Source: Bacteroidota bacterium
GTDB taxonomy: Bacteria; Bacteroidota; Bacteroidia; B-17B0; Aurantibacillaceae
Reading direction: 5' to 3'
DNA: 64,000 nt
Assembly: GCA_018267475.1 (NCBI GenBank)
Contig: JAFDYI010000027.1
Coordinates: 1-64,000 of the forward strand
Position 1 is the first letter of the stretch. Every line of letters starts with the position of its first letter. This document shows, piece after piece, positions 41,931 through 50,514 of this stretch. The notes beneath the pieces are model-generated. The model was given only the letters and a program-made list of their open reading frames with translations. It had not been told where the DNA came from and made no database searches. The position numbers and the translations under genes were made by a program.

Positions 41931-44546
41931 CTATACTTCCTTAATGATCGTTATAAAATCTTCTAATTTATATGCTCCATCAACCGTCCGCCTTTCGTAA
42001 ACCATGAAGTAACGATAATTATTTCCTGCTTTACTTGCCCAAAGCCCGCCAAGTCTTATTTTTTGTTCTGCGTCTAAGTGGTCGCCTTTGGTTTCTAACA
42101 ATATTGTCTTTCCACTTTTTGTCTGAATGATGAAGTCGGGATAGTGATTTACAAAGCCGTTAATTCTAAACCCTTTTCGTTCTATGTTTCTTGTCCAAAA
42201 AGCAATGTTTGTCATGTTACCAATTTCATTGATTACGCGTTCTTCAAAGCCGTTCATGCTTCCTTCTTTCTCGTAAAGAGAATTGTTGATGTCCTTTGCT
42301 GTGTCACCTGGAGAAATGGATTTTGGTAAAGTGAACGATGGCTTAATAAACACTTTATCAGTATCTAAAAAGTCTTTGAATTTCTTCTCAGCAAATTGTT
42401 CTGAAAGGGCCATTATCTTGAACTTGATTTTGTCTTTGTAAGTGTATTCGTTAGCTGCCAAGTCGCTGAATTGCTCATCTTTGAAATCTTCTAAAATTCG
42501 GTTGATGTATTTTTCGATTTCCTTGTCGGGAATTGGGAATATATTCCCGATTAAGTCCATCAGGCGTTTCGTAAAATTCTTTACTCGGCTGTCTTTGCGT
42601 GAAGGATCGAGAATATAAGCCATTACACTTTCTTTTACTTCTCCGTCAAGCCTTACAAATGTGGGCGTATGTTCTTTTTTAGCTTCGTCCAAGTCAACTT
42701 TGTAGAGTTCCGAGGAAATGTTATCAAAAACAATATCCGTCGGTTGTTGGCTTAGCTTAAAGCCGTCTAACAAATTTTCCTTTTCTAAAGCAATATCTAT
42801 TTCTTTCTTACCAAACAAATCGTTGGCAGGAACTGTTAAATAAAACTGTGGCAAATTGATTTGCTCTGCCTGTACTCTAAAAATATCTTTAATAGGGTAT
42901 GTTTTCAAAAGCTTTTGTATTTCGTTTGGTAATGTGGGGGCATTGGTTGTTTCCATTTTGGAAACTGTTTTTTCAAAGGCTTCATTTTGTTCAATGGCGG
43001 TTTTTTCTATTTCTGAAACGGTGGTGTTTGGCAACTCTGTTTCTGATGGTGCAGAAATTCGGGTTGTGTCAATGTCTGATGTAATATCTTCGGTTGTTTC
43101 TTCGCTTGTTGGGAAAACAGTCAGTTGTTCCAAGGGGTCTTGTTTTTTTGCTTCTTCCAATAGGGCAGGGTCAGCCAATTTATAATCCTTATCACTGAAA
43201 CCTGCTTTGTTCAAACCTTTCACAATATTGTCTAAGGTGTCCAGGAATTTTGATGATGCCGTTAAAACATAACTCAAATTGAGCAACGGAAAATTGTGTT
43301 TCATCACATACGGCTGGCGTAAAACCCTGCCCAAAATTTGTTCTACATCTACTGCCGAACTTTTGTCGGCCAATGACGCCAAGATGTAAGCGAACGGACA
43401 GTCCCAACCTTCTTTTAGCGCGTTTATGGTAATAATATAGCGCACTTCACATTCCTTGCTCATCAAGTCAATGCCTTTTATTTCGTTGATGTTTGCCGTT
43501 TTTATTTTAATTTGTTCAGCAGGAATTTTCAACTCAATAAGTTTTTCTTTCAACTTTTGAACGTTCGATTTTTCTTCTTCAGCGTTCAAAAAGTCTTTGC
43601 CGTTTTTGGGTTGTGCCTGAAACAACACAATAGGACGAATGTATTTTCCGCCTTTCTTTTCTTCTTCTATGGCTTGCAGTTCCAGTCGTTTTTGAAGTTG
43701 TAAAGCTGAATTGATTACTTCTGTTTTGTCCTGATGGTTGTAAACAATAACAGGCAGTTTCACCATGTTTTCCTTTTTCAACTCCAAAGCATCCATAAAA
43801 CTGATGATGTTGCTGTTTTTGCGTGGTGTTGCTGTAAGGTCAAGAATGAAACAAGGGTTAAACGCTGTGAGCATATCTACACTTAAATCCGTTTCGGCAT
43901 TGTGGCTTTCGTCCACCACTATCATCGGGTTTAAGTATTGCATCACTTTCATCAACGAAATTTCTTCGTCTTTGCCTAACAGTGCTTCAAACGATTGCAA
44001 CGAACCATTTTCCTGAAATACTTTTCTGCCTTCTTTGTTGGCGGTGCGTATGCTGTCAAAGCTCAAAACAAAAATGTTCAATTGTTCTTTTACCGAAGTG
44101 GCGTTAAATCCGCTTCCCTGCAATAGTTCGGCTTTGTCAAATACTTCTACTTTATTGCCGAAGTGCGAATTGATTTTTTGGCGGTAAGGGTGGTTGGTAT
44201 CTTTTAGGTTTTTAATGGTTTGGTCTAAAATGGTAATGGACGGAACCAACCAAACTACGGCTTTGGGTTTGTCGTAAGCAAAAGCATCAAAAATGGTTTT
44301 TATGGCATTGCAGGCAATAAAGGTTTTACCGCCTGCCGTTGGCACCTTTACGCAAATGTGCGGCACACGGGGAACATTGTTTTTGTAAGGCTCAATGGCT
44401 GTACCCGGAAACGGTTGCAGCGGTGTTCTTGGATGTAGCGACCAAAAATTATGGAATGCGTCCTTTACATCTTTGGTTTCCTGTATGTTTTCCAAAAACA
44501 GTGCAAGGTCGTTGATTACTTGTTGTTGATATGGTTTTAATTCCAT
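41931..44546 (-). CDS. res: Type III restriction-modification system, restriction (helicase-nuclease) subunit Res
   Basis: 871 residues. An SF2 helicase core with motif I VPTAGGKTF (AGGKT 71-75), motif II VDESHNAE (DESH 212-215), motif III LDLTATPRK (TAT 238-240) and motifs V/VI NALKEGWDCPFAYI and VEQILGRVLRQPY. A long linker follows, then a C-terminal PD-(D/E)xK nuclease with PDF at 803-805 and ETK (E818, K820), then EQKIRLGGLWASKAG. In known type III systems Res and Mod form a complex that translocates or slides between head-to-head sites and cuts. All catalytic motifs appear intact. The gene starts 3 bp after rhuM and is the last of three genes. Confidence 0.95.
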   Translation of the reverse strand: MELKPYQQQVINDLALFLENIQETKDVKDAFHNFWSLHPRTPLQPFPGTAIEPYKNNVPRVPHICVKVPTAGGKTFIACNAIKTIFDAFAYDKPKAVVWLVPSITILDQTIKNLKDTNHPYRQKINSHFGNKVEVFDKAELLQGSGFNATSVKEQLNIFVLSFDSIRTANKEGRKVFQENGSLQSFEALLGKDEEISLMKVMQYLNPMIVVDESHNAETDLSVDMLTAFNPCFILDLTATPRKNSNIISFMDALELKKENMVKLPVIVYNHQDKTEVINSALQLQKRLELQAIEEEKKGGKYIRPIVLFQAQPKNGKDFLNAEEEKSNVQKLKEKLIELKIPAEQIKIKTANINEIKGIDLMSKECEVRYIITINALKEGWDCPFAYILASLADKSSAVDVEQILGRVLRQPYVMKHNFPLLNLSYVLTASSKFLDTLDNIVKGLNKAGFSDKDYKLADPALLEEAKKQDPLEQLTVFPTSEETTEDITSDIDTTRISAPSETELPNTTVSEIEKTAIEQNEAFEKTVSKMETTNAPTLPNEIQKLLKTYPIKDIFRVQAEQINLPQFYLTVPANDLFGKKEIDIALEKENLLDGFKLSQQPTDIVFDNISSELYKVDLDEAKKEHTPTFVRLDGEVKESVMAYILDPSRKDSRVKNFTKRLMDLIGNIFPIPDKEIEKYINRILEDFKDEQFSDLAANEYTYKDKIKFKIMALSEQFAEKKFKDFLDTDKVFIKPSFTLPKSISPGDTAKDINNSLYEKEGSMNGFEERVINEIGNMTNIAFWTRNIERKGFRINGFVNHYPDFIIQTKSGKTILLETKGDHLDAEQKIRLGGLWASKAGNNYRYFMVYERRTVDGAYKLEDFITIIKEV

Positions 44547-44549
44547 TGT

Positions 44550-45551
44550 TTATTTTTTCTTTCCTATTTTCTTTACTTCCTTGTCAAAGTCCGAAATGAT
44601 CCTTTGAGTTTTATTAAACTCATCATACTCATTTAAGGCTTTTTTATCCGCTTGAAGCTTAGAAATTCTGTCTTTACCTTGCAGTATTTTATATTCGTTA
44701 AAGGTCAAAAACCTGTTTACACTACCTGCCAGTTGCTCCATTGTAAAAGTGCTCTCTCGTTCTATCAAACCCTCTATGTAATCAAAATAGCCGGTTACTG
44801 TTCTTTCTAATTGTCTTATTTCATTTTCTTGTAAGTAGTTTTTTGCAACTATTACATCCGTCTTAATTATTCGCCCTTCTGGTGCGTTTTTCCATGTGGT
44901 TAGCCCCATATTGTCTTTCTTTTTGTTTGCAGATTGATGAATAATTTCTGCTGCCGTTTTTCCTGTAATGGCAAAATGAAATTTGTTTTGCACCATAGCA
45001 TAAAAATGCTTTGTGATGTCTGAATTTTTGTCGTAGTCAATACTGCACTCTGCAAAAATATCAGTTACTTGCTGGTAAATTCTGCGTTCGCTTGCACGGA
45101 TGGAACGAACCCTGCGAAGTAATTCTTTGAAATAATCTTTGCCAAAAAGGGTTTGCCCTTGTTTTAGTCGATTATCGTCCAGCACAAAACCTTTTATAAT
45201 GTATTCTTTCAGCGTTTGTGTAGCCCAAATTCTAAACTGAGTAGCTTTGCTTGAATTTACTCTGTAACCAACTGAAATGATTGCATCCAAATTGTAATAT
45301 TCTATATCTCTGTTTACCAGCCGTTCGCCTTCTTGTTGAACTGTTCGGAAATTCCGAACAGTTGCCTCTTTTTGTAACTCGTTGGTTTCAAAAATGTTAG
45401 AAAGATGCTCGCTTATGGTTGATTTTACGACACCAAAAAGTTCTCCCATACTTTTTTGGGTTAGCCAAACGGTTTCGCCTTCTACAAAAACATCTACCTT
45501 AACTTCTCCGTTGGGGTTATGGTATATAATAAAATTAGTATTTTCTTCCAT
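44550..45551 (-). CDS. RhuM family protein inside the type III R-M operon
   Basis: 333 residues. The N-terminal half carries the RhuM signature: VWLTQKSMGELFGVVKSTISEHLSNIFE (helix-turn-helix-like), then ATVRNFRTVQQEGERLVNRDIEYYNLDAIISVGYRVNS and FRIWATQTLKEYI. The C-terminal half is helical (about 140-333) with HFAITGKTAAEIIHQSANKKKDNMGLTTW and a charged coiled-coil end. RhuM was named in Salmonella pathogenicity island 3; its molecular role is not established, but the N-terminus suggests DNA binding. It is 3 bp from both mod and res, so all three genes are one transcript. A 25-bp perfect palindrome lies within its coding sequence. Possible jobs (regulator or accessory subunit) are inference. 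Confidence 0.9.
   Translation of the reverse strand: MEENTNFIIYHNPNGEVKVDVFVEGETVWLTQKSMGELFGVVKSTISEHLSNIFETNELQKEATVRNFRTVQQEGERLVNRDIEYYNLDAIISVGYRVNSSKATQFRIWATQTLKEYIIKGFVLDDNRLKQGQTLFGKDYFKELLRRVRSIRASERRIYQQVTDIFAECSIDYDKNSDITKHFYAMVQNKFHFAITGKTAAEIIHQSANKKKDNMGLTTWKNAPEGRIIKTDVIVAKNYLQENEIRQLERTVTGYFDYIEGLIERESTFTMEQLAGSVNRFLTFNEYKILQGKDRISKLQADKKALNEYDEFNKTQRIISDFDKEVKKIGKKK
45339..45363. repeat. 25-bp perfect palindrome inside rhuM
   Basis: Arms AACTGTTCGGAA and TTCCGAACAGTT flank one A, giving 12 perfect pairs. It encodes the conserved RhuM stretch TVRNFRTVQ, whose codons are naturally near-symmetric, so it may be a by-product of coding. It could also be an operator or an mRNA hairpin between the first and second half of rhuM. 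Confidence 0.6.
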
Positions 45552-45554
45552 CGC

Positions 45555-47150
45555 TTAAAATCTTGTTATATCCCTCGGTATTTTTTTGAAAATGATATGG
45601 TGCTTCGTCATAAAATCCTTGGTGAGCAAACAGTTGTCGGCATAAATCATATAAGCTCCGGCTTTGGTTTTCATGGTGGCTAAAAAAGCATGGTCTAAGG
45701 TGGTTACTTCGTCTTGCTCGTAGTGGAAGTAATAGGCTGTATCATTGTGCTTGCCCAAGAAATGTTGGTTGTCTTTGTGTTTGGTTGATATAAGTGGCGT
45801 TTTGGTTTCGGTGTAATAAACGTATTGGCGCATTTTCTCAGCGCCAACCAACTCATTCAAATGGCCATCTTCCAAAAACATAGGTTGCCCCAATTCATAA
45901 AAATCAAAACTGCCGCCTGTTCCTTCCGCTTGTGGTGAGCCTGCCGAACCATAACCTTTGATAACCCTTTTTACTCTTTCGGCTGTGATGGTTTCGGCAT
46001 AGTCTTCCATTTCTACCAAAATAAATTTGCGATTGCCGCCGTCTTGTTTGTTGAGGTTTAAAACAGCGTGGGCGGTAGTGCCGGAGCCGGCGAACGAGTC
46101 GAGGATGATGGAGTTTTTGTCAGAGTATAACTCTAAACACCTTTTAATTAATTCTACTGATTTAGGATAGTCAAAGATTGCGTTTCCTTCAAAAATTGAT
46201 TTAAGTTTTTGAGCAGCATCTTGTGAATGACCGACTTCTGAATATTTCCAAATTGTCATAGGTGTAACGCCTTCCTTAACTTCACTTAGAAACTTTTTAA
46301 CTCTTGGCATATTCTCACCTTTTGCACCAAACCAAATTCTATTTTCAGCTTTCATTTCTTCATATCTGTATTTAGTGAATAGCCAACAACGACCGCTTGC
46401 TGGTTTAATTAATTTACCAGAAGGTGTATAAATTTCGTAAAGTTTATCTTGCACAACAGGGCCAACAGTCATGTCTGATGACATCCAAGGCCCCCTTGGG
46501 TCATTATCAGGATTTTTATATCTGTCATCACTTTGAGCAGTTCTTGGCAGTCCATTGCAAATCAAGTTGTTTTTTGATTTTGCATAGCAAATAATAAAGT
46601 CATGATTTTCAGAAAAATGTTTTTTAAGGTTTACTGGAGAAAATGCCTTTTCCCAAATAACATTTGCGATAAAATTTCCACCTCCAAAAATCTCATCACA
46701 AACTAATTTTAAGTTTGCTTGTTCGTTATCGTCAATGGAAATAAAAATGGCTCCATCTTCTGAAAGTAATTTGTGAAGCAACTTCAACCGTGGATACATC
46801 ATGCAAAGCCATTTGTCGTGGCGGCTTAGGTCCTCGCTTTCTTTCCCAACTACTTGTCCGAGCCACTTTTTAATTTTTTGGTCGTTCACATTGTCGTTAT
46901 ACACCCAAGCTTCGTTTCCGGTGTTGTAGGGCGGGTCAATGTAGATACACTTTACTTTTCCTTCGTATTCGGGCAAAAGGGCTTTCAGGGCTTCCAGGTT
47001 GTCGCCATGTATAATTTTGTTTCCGCTGTTGGTTTCTTGTTCGGTTTGTGTTCCATTATCAAAGCCGTAGGCGTGTTCCAAAACCTTAAAAGGAACATCC
47101 GCATGATGATGGATCACTTTATCTTTTCCTATCCAGTGTAGTGTGGGCAT
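45555..47150 (-). CDS. mod: Type III restriction-modification system, DNA methyltransferase subunit Mod
   Basis: 531 residues. Beta-class amino-methyltransferase: catalytic motif DPPYNTGNE (DPPY 72-75) precedes the AdoMet motif DSFAGSGTT (FAGSGT 353-358), the order typical of type III Mod (usually N6-adenine). The region between, about residues 120-340, is the target recognition domain. The N-terminal HGDNLEALKALLPEYEGKVKCIYI and the C-terminal FKKIPRDITRF are also typical. The middle of the gene (about 46120-46790) is visibly more AT-rich than both ends, consistent with exchange of the recognition domain. First gene of mod-rhuM-res, 23 bp after the stop of the dihydroorotase-like gene. I see no exact promoter element in that short gap, so it may be read through from upstream. 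Confidence 0.95.
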   Translation of the reverse strand: MPTLHWIGKDKVIHHHADVPFKVLEHAYGFDNGTQTEQETNSGNKIIHGDNLEALKALLPEYEGKVKCIYIDPPYNTGNEAWVYNDNVNDQKIKKWLGQVVGKESEDLSRHDKWLCMMYPRLKLLHKLLSEDGAIFISIDDNEQANLKLVCDEIFGGGNFIANVIWEKAFSPVNLKKHFSENHDFIICYAKSKNNLICNGLPRTAQSDDRYKNPDNDPRGPWMSSDMTVGPVVQDKLYEIYTPSGKLIKPASGRCWLFTKYRYEEMKAENRIWFGAKGENMPRVKKFLSEVKEGVTPMTIWKYSEVGHSQDAAQKLKSIFEGNAIFDYPKSVELIKRCLELYSDKNSIILDSFAGSGTTAHAVLNLNKQDGGNRKFILVEMEDYAETITAERVKRVIKGYGSAGSPQAEGTGGSFDFYELGQPMFLEDGHLNELVGAEKMRQYVYYTETKTPLISTKHKDNQHFLGKHNDTAYYFHYEQDEVTTLDHAFLATMKTKAGAYMIYADNCLLTKDFMTKHHIIFKKIPRDITRF

Positions 47151-47173
47151 TTATAGTATATAGTTGTAATTTT

Positions 47174-48445
47174 TTACTGAGCGAGTACGCATTTTCCATT
47201 GTTGATGATGGCAAGTGCTTTCCCTATAAATTCGGTACCGATAAAGGGAGTGTTTTTGCTTTTTGATGCGATGTGCTTTTCGGTATAAGTCCATTTTAAA
47301 GCGGGGTTAAAAAGGGTGATATTTGCTTTTTCGCCTACTTTTAAGGAGGGAACGGGCAAGCCCAAAATTTTTCGTGGGTTGCTGCTTATTTTTTCAATTA
47401 ATTTTTCTTGTGTTATTTTTTCATGTAGCGCTGTATTAGCTGCAGCGTAAGCTGTTTCTAAGGCAATCATGCCGGGTGTGGCGTGGTCAAATTCTACTTC
47501 TTTATTTTCTATTTCTTCGGGGCAGTGGTCGCTTATTATTACATCAACCCAATCGTTTAGCACGGCGCGTTTTAGTTGTTCTACTTCTGCTTTATCGCGC
47601 AGCGGTGGGCTTAGCTTTAGGTTGGTATCAAAATCATGCAGGACTGCATCGTGCAACAGTAAATGGTAGGCGGCTATACCGCAACTTATGCGCAGGTTTT
47701 TGTTTTTAGCTTGCTTTATATATTCTATACTTTGTTTAGAGGATACCATCGGAATGTGCATGCTGCCGCCTGCGTAGGATAGCAGTTGTATATTGCGCTG
47801 CACTATTAGCTCTTCGGCAAGGGCGGGTATTCCTTTCAATCCTAATTTGGTAGCGGTTTCTCCTTCATTCATTTGCCCGCCATGGCTCATGCTTTCGTCT
47901 TCGCAATAAACGAGGGCAAGCGCATGTATGTTTTCGGTGTATTGCAGCAGGCGTAACAATACGCCGGCATCGGCTATGGTGTTTTTGTAATCGCTAAAGG
48001 CAACGGCTCCTGCCTGTTTCATATCAAACAACTCGGCCATTTCTTTTCCTTGGTTGTTTAGCGTAAGGCTTCCTATAGGAAACAATTCCACCGTACTGTT
48101 TTTGCAAGCGTTGCGTACGTATTCTACCTGCGCTTTGTTTTGTATGGCAGGGTTTGTAGCGGGCATTACGCATACGGCAGTATATCCACCTTGAGCAGCT
48201 GCTTTCATACCGCTTTGCAAGTCTTCTCTGTGCTCAAAGCCGGGGTCGCAAAAATGCGCTTGCATGTCAAACCAACCTATAGATGCGTGGGCGTTTTCAT
48301 ATTCCAACACTTTGGTGTTTTTATCTGCTTTTATAGCCGCAGCTATTTGTGTAATGGTGCCTTGCTCTATTAAAATATCTACCGTTTTATGGTGATGCGG
48401 CGAAGAGGCATCTACAATTTTTACATTTTTAATCAGGTAATTCAT
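47174..48445 (-). CDS. Dihydroorotase-like amidohydrolase with degenerate metal site
   Basis: 423 residues, amidohydrolase fold of the long dihydroorotase (PyrC/allantoinase) type: VDILIEQGTITQIA, then GWFDMQAHFCDPGFEHREDLQSG, GGYTAVCVMPATNP, GLKGIPALAEELIVQRNIQLL and ISDHCPEEIENKE. The metal ligands are incomplete. The D-x-H-x-H motif reads D60-M-Q62-A-H64 with Gln for the first His; the HixH site reads MHIPMVSS; and the site normally TPHHL reads AAYHL. The Asp of SDH is kept. So it may be a non-catalytic paralogue; Bacteroidota genomes often carry such dihydroorotase-like proteins beside a canonical enzyme. The BatA-domain gene ends 2 bp upstream, so the two are co-transcribed. Confidence 0.8.
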   Translation of the reverse strand: MNYLIKNVKIVDASSPHHHKTVDILIEQGTITQIAAAIKADKNTKVLEYENAHASIGWFDMQAHFCDPGFEHREDLQSGMKAAAQGGYTAVCVMPATNPAIQNKAQVEYVRNACKNSTVELFPIGSLTLNNQGKEMAELFDMKQAGAVAFSDYKNTIADAGVLLRLLQYTENIHALALVYCEDESMSHGGQMNEGETATKLGLKGIPALAEELIVQRNIQLLSYAGGSMHIPMVSSKQSIEYIKQAKNKNLRISCGIAAYHLLLHDAVLHDFDTNLKLSPPLRDKAEVEQLKRAVLNDWVDVIISDHCPEEIENKEVEFDHATPGMIALETAYAAANTALHEKITQEKLIEKISSNPRKILGLPVPSLKVGEKANITLFNPALKWTYTEKHIASKSKNTPFIGTEFIGKALAIINNGKCVLAQ

Positions 48446-48447
48446 GG

Positions 48448-50484
48448 TTATTTTAAAAATCGGATTAAGAGGGTTTCAAGGGTTAAAAATACTAAAGTTA
48501 ATAAGATAAATAACTTCCATAAATGGGCGCCTCCGTTTGTTGCTTCTATAGCGGAGTGCAGGTTTTGTTTAGTTGTTTCTAAAAGATGAATTTTTTTTGA
48601 GTCTGTTTTTTTTAACCACTCGTTCCAATCGCTTTCGGTAAAAAAATCCATCACACTCTCCGCTCTGTTGTAGTTAAAAGATAAACCTTGTAAGGTGTTT
48701 TTTTCTTGTTGCAAGTAGTAATTGCCTGCGTATTTGGGCTGGCTGTGTGTAAATAAAGTTTTTCCGCCTTCTGTAATTCTTATTTCCGGAATAAAATCAT
48801 TTTGATTGCCGGCTTGTACTATGTGCAAAGGTATTTCGGCTTTAAAAGCAAGGCTGCTTACGTCTATTCCCTCGTTTTCGCCGCAATAATAATACAAAGG
48901 TGGGGCAGGGCGGCTTAGTATGGCTATTTTTATAAGGGTAGGTATAAACAAAGCGTGCTTAGCAAAACTGCTGCTTTTGTCATCTAAGGGAGCGGTGCAT
49001 ACGTACAATTTACCTTTCCCTCTTTTATACAAACTAAGAAAAGATTGCCCATTTATTAGTTTCAACAGTGCTTCTTCTTCGCTGCGTGTATTCGCGGTGC
49101 TTATATAGTGTTTAAAAACAAGGGGCATATCCATGTTTTCGGGTATTTTTTCAAAAACACTCTCGTAAAACGTTTTTGGTAAATTTTTACTTTCTGTTTT
49201 TAGTTTGGTGGTGTCCATTCCGGTAAAAGAAGCCGCTTGCAGCGAATTAAAAAAAGCATTGTAAGAAGCAATATCGCCGGAACCAGAAGGGAAAACAAGT
49301 GCGCTGCCTCCTGATAAAATGTATTTTTTTATTTCTTGAGAGAGCCCGCTGCTTATAGTCGTTAAGTCGTTTAATACAATAAGGTTGCTTTTGTTGAAAT
49401 AGGAGAAATCAATATCTTGGTCTGTTTGGCTTTGGTAAGCAAACAAGCTGTCTTTGCTAAACAGGCTGTGTAGGTACTGCGCTGTTTTATTTTCTTTTTG
49501 CGAAATACTTAAAACGGGTATCTGTTTGTTTACCCGAAAAGAAAAGTACAAGGTGTCGTCAAACGTAATAGGAAAATCTTCTATCAGCACCTTGCCTTGC
49601 TGAATGCCCGTATCTTTACAGGTAAAGCTAAGTAAGGCTTCGGTATAGGCTTGTGCGGCCACTTTAAAATGCACAGGCGCTATTTGTTGGTTGTTTAAAA
49701 ACAGTTTTAACGAGCCGTTTTCTATTTCTTTTTCCGAAAAATTTTTAATTTTTACATGCAGGGTTTGTGTTGCTTTTTCTTGAAAATAAGGGTTTTCCAC
49801 AAAGCAGCTATCTATCCATACATTCTGCTGAGGTGCTTTTTCAAGCAGTATCATGTTTATTTCAGACAGGCTGTCGGGTTTAAAATCCTGTATGTTTCTT
49901 TTTTGAAAATCGCTGATAAAAAAAGAGCTTACCTTATCTGCTTTAAAATCAGGTGCACTTTGAGCGCGTAGATACACTTCTTGTATGGTTTTGCTTGCCG
50001 GCGCTGTTTTTATTTTGTCTATCTCGTCAAGGGCTTGCTCTTTACTGATAAAGCCTTGCCCCGACGTATAAAAATCGTTGCTAATAAGCTGCACCTTGTC
50101 GCTGGCAGAAAGACTTTGCACTAAATCAATGGCTTTTCTTTTGGCATCATCTAACAAAAATCCGTTTTTATTAGCCGCCTGCATGCTAAAAGAGTTATCT
50201 ACATATATAGAAACGTAACGAATGCCTTTTTTTACTTGATGCTTATTAGGGATATATGGTTGCGCAAAAGCAAGTATCAAACAGGCTAAAGCTAATAGAC
50301 GAGTGGCTAAAATAAGCAACCGTTTTAAGGTGGACTTTGATTTGCTTTCTTGTTGAATTTCTTTTAGAAAACGGACGTTCGTAAAATATATTTTTTTGTA
50401 ACGGCGAAAATTAAATAAATGAATAATAATAGGAATGGCTAATGCGCCAAAAGCAAATAAAAAAGAAGGATACAAGAAACTCAT
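48448..50484 (-). CDS. BatA-domain (aerotolerance regulator N-terminal) membrane protein with VWA-like domain
   Basis: 678 residues from the ATG at 50484. The N-terminal BatA domain has a first membrane helix (MSFLYPSFLFAFGALAIPIIIHLFNFRRYKK region, 1-24), then YFTNVRFLKEIQ, and a second helix (about 56-75, LLALACLILAFAQPYIP). A von Willebrand A-like domain follows (about 88-210: VSIYVDNSFSMQA, a MIDAS-like DxSxS). A long periplasmic part comes next, and a last membrane helix lies near the C-terminus (about 655-674, LWKLFILLTLVFLTLETLLI). The family is widespread in Bacteroidota; function is not known, related to Bat proteins. It is 2 bp upstream of the dihydroorotase-like gene, a pairing I recall from other genomes of the phylum. 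The promoter is 7 bp before the start. Confidence 0.88.
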   Translation of the reverse strand: MSFLYPSFLFAFGALAIPIIIHLFNFRRYKKIYFTNVRFLKEIQQESKSKSTLKRLLILATRLLALACLILAFAQPYIPNKHQVKKGIRYVSIYVDNSFSMQAANKNGFLLDDAKRKAIDLVQSLSASDKVQLISNDFYTSGQGFISKEQALDEIDKIKTAPASKTIQEVYLRAQSAPDFKADKVSSFFISDFQKRNIQDFKPDSLSEINMILLEKAPQQNVWIDSCFVENPYFQEKATQTLHVKIKNFSEKEIENGSLKLFLNNQQIAPVHFKVAAQAYTEALLSFTCKDTGIQQGKVLIEDFPITFDDTLYFSFRVNKQIPVLSISQKENKTAQYLHSLFSKDSLFAYQSQTDQDIDFSYFNKSNLIVLNDLTTISSGLSQEIKKYILSGGSALVFPSGSGDIASYNAFFNSLQAASFTGMDTTKLKTESKNLPKTFYESVFEKIPENMDMPLVFKHYISTANTRSEEEALLKLINGQSFLSLYKRGKGKLYVCTAPLDDKSSSFAKHALFIPTLIKIAILSRPAPPLYYYCGENEGIDVSSLAFKAEIPLHIVQAGNQNDFIPEIRITEGGKTLFTHSQPKYAGNYYLQQEKNTLQGLSFNYNRAESVMDFFTESDWNEWLKKTDSKKIHLLETTKQNLHSAIEATNGGAHLWKLFILLTLVFLTLETLLIRFLK

Positions 50485-50491
50485 CAAAAGT

Positions 50492-50499
50492 CAAAAGTA
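50492..50499 (-). promoter_or_regulatory. -7 element for the BatA-domain gene
   Basis: Reads TACTTTTG on the minus strand, only 7 bp before the ATG at 50484. A leaderless or nearly leaderless transcript is expected. It separates this unit from yqeY-ssb-gldD. Confidence 0.55.
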
Positions 50500-50514
50500 C
50501 AAAAAATACTTGTT

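Noticed and set aside
41931-47150. Restriction-modification locus as a recently inserted mobile element
   Set aside because: I saw no integrase, transposase, terminal inverted repeats, target-site duplication or tRNA at either flank. Mobility remains possible, but the only sequence sign is the AT-rich middle of mod.
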